NCBI RefSeq assembly: GCF_017581925.1
Contig: NZ_JAGEVG010000014.1
Location: forward strand, 83,901-147,900
DNA from: Gelidibacter pelagius
Lineage (GTDB): Bacteria; Bacteroidota; Bacteroidia; Flavobacteriales; Flavobacteriaceae
Reading direction: 5' to 3'
Length of the DNA: 64,000 nt
The notes below the pieces were generated by a model. That model worked only from the letters and a program-made list of their open reading frames with translations. It had not been told where the DNA came from and searched no databases. The first letter of the stretch is position 1; each line of letters starts with the position of its first letter. This document shows, piece by piece, positions 63,124 to 64,000 of this stretch. Both the position numbers and the translations under genes were made by a program.

Positions 63124-63435
63124 TTAGATTTCGATTGTAATGTTTACCTTTCCGCCAAGTCCTTTTTCCACGATGTCAAATAAGGTTTTTAAAGTGAGAT
63201 TGCTACCATTATTTTCCACTCGTGAAATGTAAGTTCGCTTTTTGTCAATGAGTTCGCCAAGTTGTTCTTGTGTCAGGTTTTTTTCTTCTCGTGCATTTCG
63301 TAAAAGCAAGCCGATTTTAAATGACTCAAAATCTCTTTCGAGTTCGTCTCTGCGTTCAGTTCCTTTTTCTCCGTAAACGGTATCTTTTATGTCTTTCCAG
63401 CTTTTAGTTTCCATCTCTGTTGTTTTTTTCTTCAT
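63124..63435 (-). CDS. higA: XRE-family antitoxin (HigA-like)
   Basis: A 103-residue protein with helix-turn-helix LRNAREEKNLTQEQLGELIDKKRTYISRVENNGSNLTLKTLF in the second half. It follows, and overlaps by 32 nt, the toxin gene, the toxin-first order of HigBA modules. An ATG at 63414 would give a shorter start. It probably represses the operon at the dyad 63771-63786. Confidence 0.85.
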   Translation of the reverse strand: MKKKTTEMETKSWKDIKDTVYGEKGTERRDELERDFESFKIGLLLRNAREEKNLTQEQLGELIDKKRTYISRVENNGSNLTLKTLFDIVEKGLGGKVNITIEI

Positions 63436-63760
63436 AATACTCTTTCATTAATCGGACAGCTTTGTCGATTTCTTTTTTCGGTGTTTTTTGCGTCTTTTTT
63501 GTAAATCCGTTTAAGAGTATAACTAACTTACCTTTGTCGAAGAAGCAAAAAACCCGCCATATATCCGACCCTAATTTTATTCGAGCCTCATATAATCCTT
63601 TATGGGTTTTCATTGGTGCCAAATATGTTTTCGGCACGTGTTGAAAGGTTTCGATTATTTCGATGACCTTAAATATTTTGTCCTGTATCTTTTTCGGTTG
63701 AGCAAGTAGAAACTCTTCGAAATAATGTTTGTATTGTATTACTTGCCTAACTTTTTCCAT
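63404..63760 (-). CDS. higB: RelE/HigB-type toxin
   Basis: A 118-residue protein of the RelE/ParE superfamily. KIQDKIFKVIEIIETFQHVPKTYL, GLYEARIKLGSDIWRVFCFFDKGKLVILLNGFTKKTQKTP is the type core (Arg/Lys rich, ribosome-dependent mRNA endonuclease in the family). The ATG at 63760 is preferred to a GTG two codons upstream. A dyad lies 11 nt before it. Confidence 0.85.
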   Translation of the reverse strand: MEKVRQVIQYKHYFEEFLLAQPKKIQDKIFKVIEIIETFQHVPKTYLAPMKTHKGLYEARIKLGSDIWRVFCFFDKGKLVILLNGFTKKTQKTPKKEIDKAVRLMKEYYEEKNNRDGN

Positions 63761-63770
63761 TGGCACAAAG

Positions 63771-63786
63771 GTAACTTAAAAGTTAC
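63771..63786 (-). promoter_or_regulatory. Dyad operator of the HigBA module
   Basis: GTAACTT-AA-AAGTTAC: perfect 7-bp arms around two bases, immediately upstream of the toxin ATG. A HigA-type dimer binding here would repress its own operon. Confidence 0.6.
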
Positions 63787-63834
63787 TATTTTCGAAATTC
63801 GGAATTATGTTTTTTACATATGGATTTTTCTTTG

Positions 63835-63855
63835 GTATGTTTTACAACGTTTCGT
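63835..63855. repeat. Left end of a second attC-like palindrome, cut by the intron
   Basis: GTATGTTTTACAACGTTTCG differs at only two positions from the left end of the 145-nt element at 62975. It is broken off at 63856, where the group II intron 3' end begins. Confidence 0.6.
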
Positions 63856-64000
63856 GTCGAGTAGACAAGGGGAGTTTCACCCCGAGCCTCTCACAGAACC
63901 GTACGTGATAGTCTCCCATCATACGGCTCTTCTAATTTAATCTACAAATATAAGCTCATCCTCTTTCAAGTTGGCAAATTGTATTTTAAATTAGCTAACC
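63856..64000 (-). mobile_element. Group II intron, 3' end (domains V and VI); rest outside window
   Basis: On the minus strand, 63929-63896 reads GAGCCGTATG...ACGGTTC, a 34-nt hairpin with the shape and sequence of group II intron domain V. It is followed by a domain VI-like stem (GGGG...CCCC) and the end GTCTACTCGAC, with a likely branch A and the terminal AC of the family. The 5' part and any reverse-transcriptase ORF would lie to the right of the window. No complete IEP is seen here. Confidence 0.75.

Overview
The window is an AT-rich chromosomal segment from a member of the Bacteroidota, most likely the marine-type family Flavobacteriaceae. The evidence is direct: promoters with the Bacteroidota -7 box TAnnTTTG, a one-piece hybrid two-component regulator (HTCS), two proteins ending in type IX secretion (Por/T9SS) sorting domains, many SpII lipoproteins, paired BlaI/M56 systems whose receptors carry TonB-like tails, and dispersed perfect palindromes typical of this family. 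The left edge cuts dnaE; the right edge cuts a group II intron.

Layout. 1-4636: core genes (dnaE end, trxA, clpP, a DUF58 protein, tRNA-Asp). 4826-8331: a compact signalling locus: a strong promoter, a leader of tandem stem-loops, a 57-residue exported peptide, a TPR histidine kinase, its response regulator, then a dyad-controlled promoter driving a roughly 100-nt terminator-ended transcript without an ORF. Stem-loops in both transcripts show the same CCCTC loop. 8594-14491: BlaI/M56 locus 1, whose receptor has three TonB-like C-terminal modules, followed by related secreted proteins. 14488-22088: envelope and housekeeping genes (outer-membrane proteins, a glycosyltransferase with a flippase-like membrane protein, ruvC, hemW), a RAYT transposase between its REP palindromes, and a cyclase-family hydrolase. 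22892-40128: a full-length HTCS followed by about 12 co-directional exported proteins of mostly unknown function (hexapeptide repeat protein, DUF4412, beta-helix T9SS protein, RCC1 T9SS protein, lipoproteins, a 1016-residue vWA lipoprotein). A 21-bp-spaced direct repeat upstream of the first target fits HTCS control. 40187-46980: small cytosolic proteins (MmcQ/YjbR, PhnA/YjdM, STAS) and two secreted peptidases (DUF885, S9). 46981-50370: a minus-strand set for 3-keto-glycoside processing (Gfo/Idh/MocA oxidoreductase plus two DUF1080 proteins). 50640-53856: BlaI/M56 locus 2 with a different, canonical operator. 54034-55690: an M20 dipeptidase and tRNA-Leu. 55707-64000: an accessory tail beginning right behind tRNA-Leu: a decayed mobilisation-type gene, three TIG/kelch lipoproteins, a DUF4272 remnant fused to a broken PIN toxin with its antitoxin still intact, a HigBA-type module, an attC-like 145-nt palindrome, and the 3' end of a group II intron inserted in a second copy of that palindrome.

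The most novel-looking material is (i) the CCCTC-loop RNAs around the 5.4-8.1 kb two-component system, (ii) the HTCS-linked exported protein cluster at 27-40 kb, and (iii) the cassette-like toxin-antitoxin region at 62-64 kb with its folded intercassette repeat and intron. All calls were made by eye from sequence; no database search, folding program or alignment was run.
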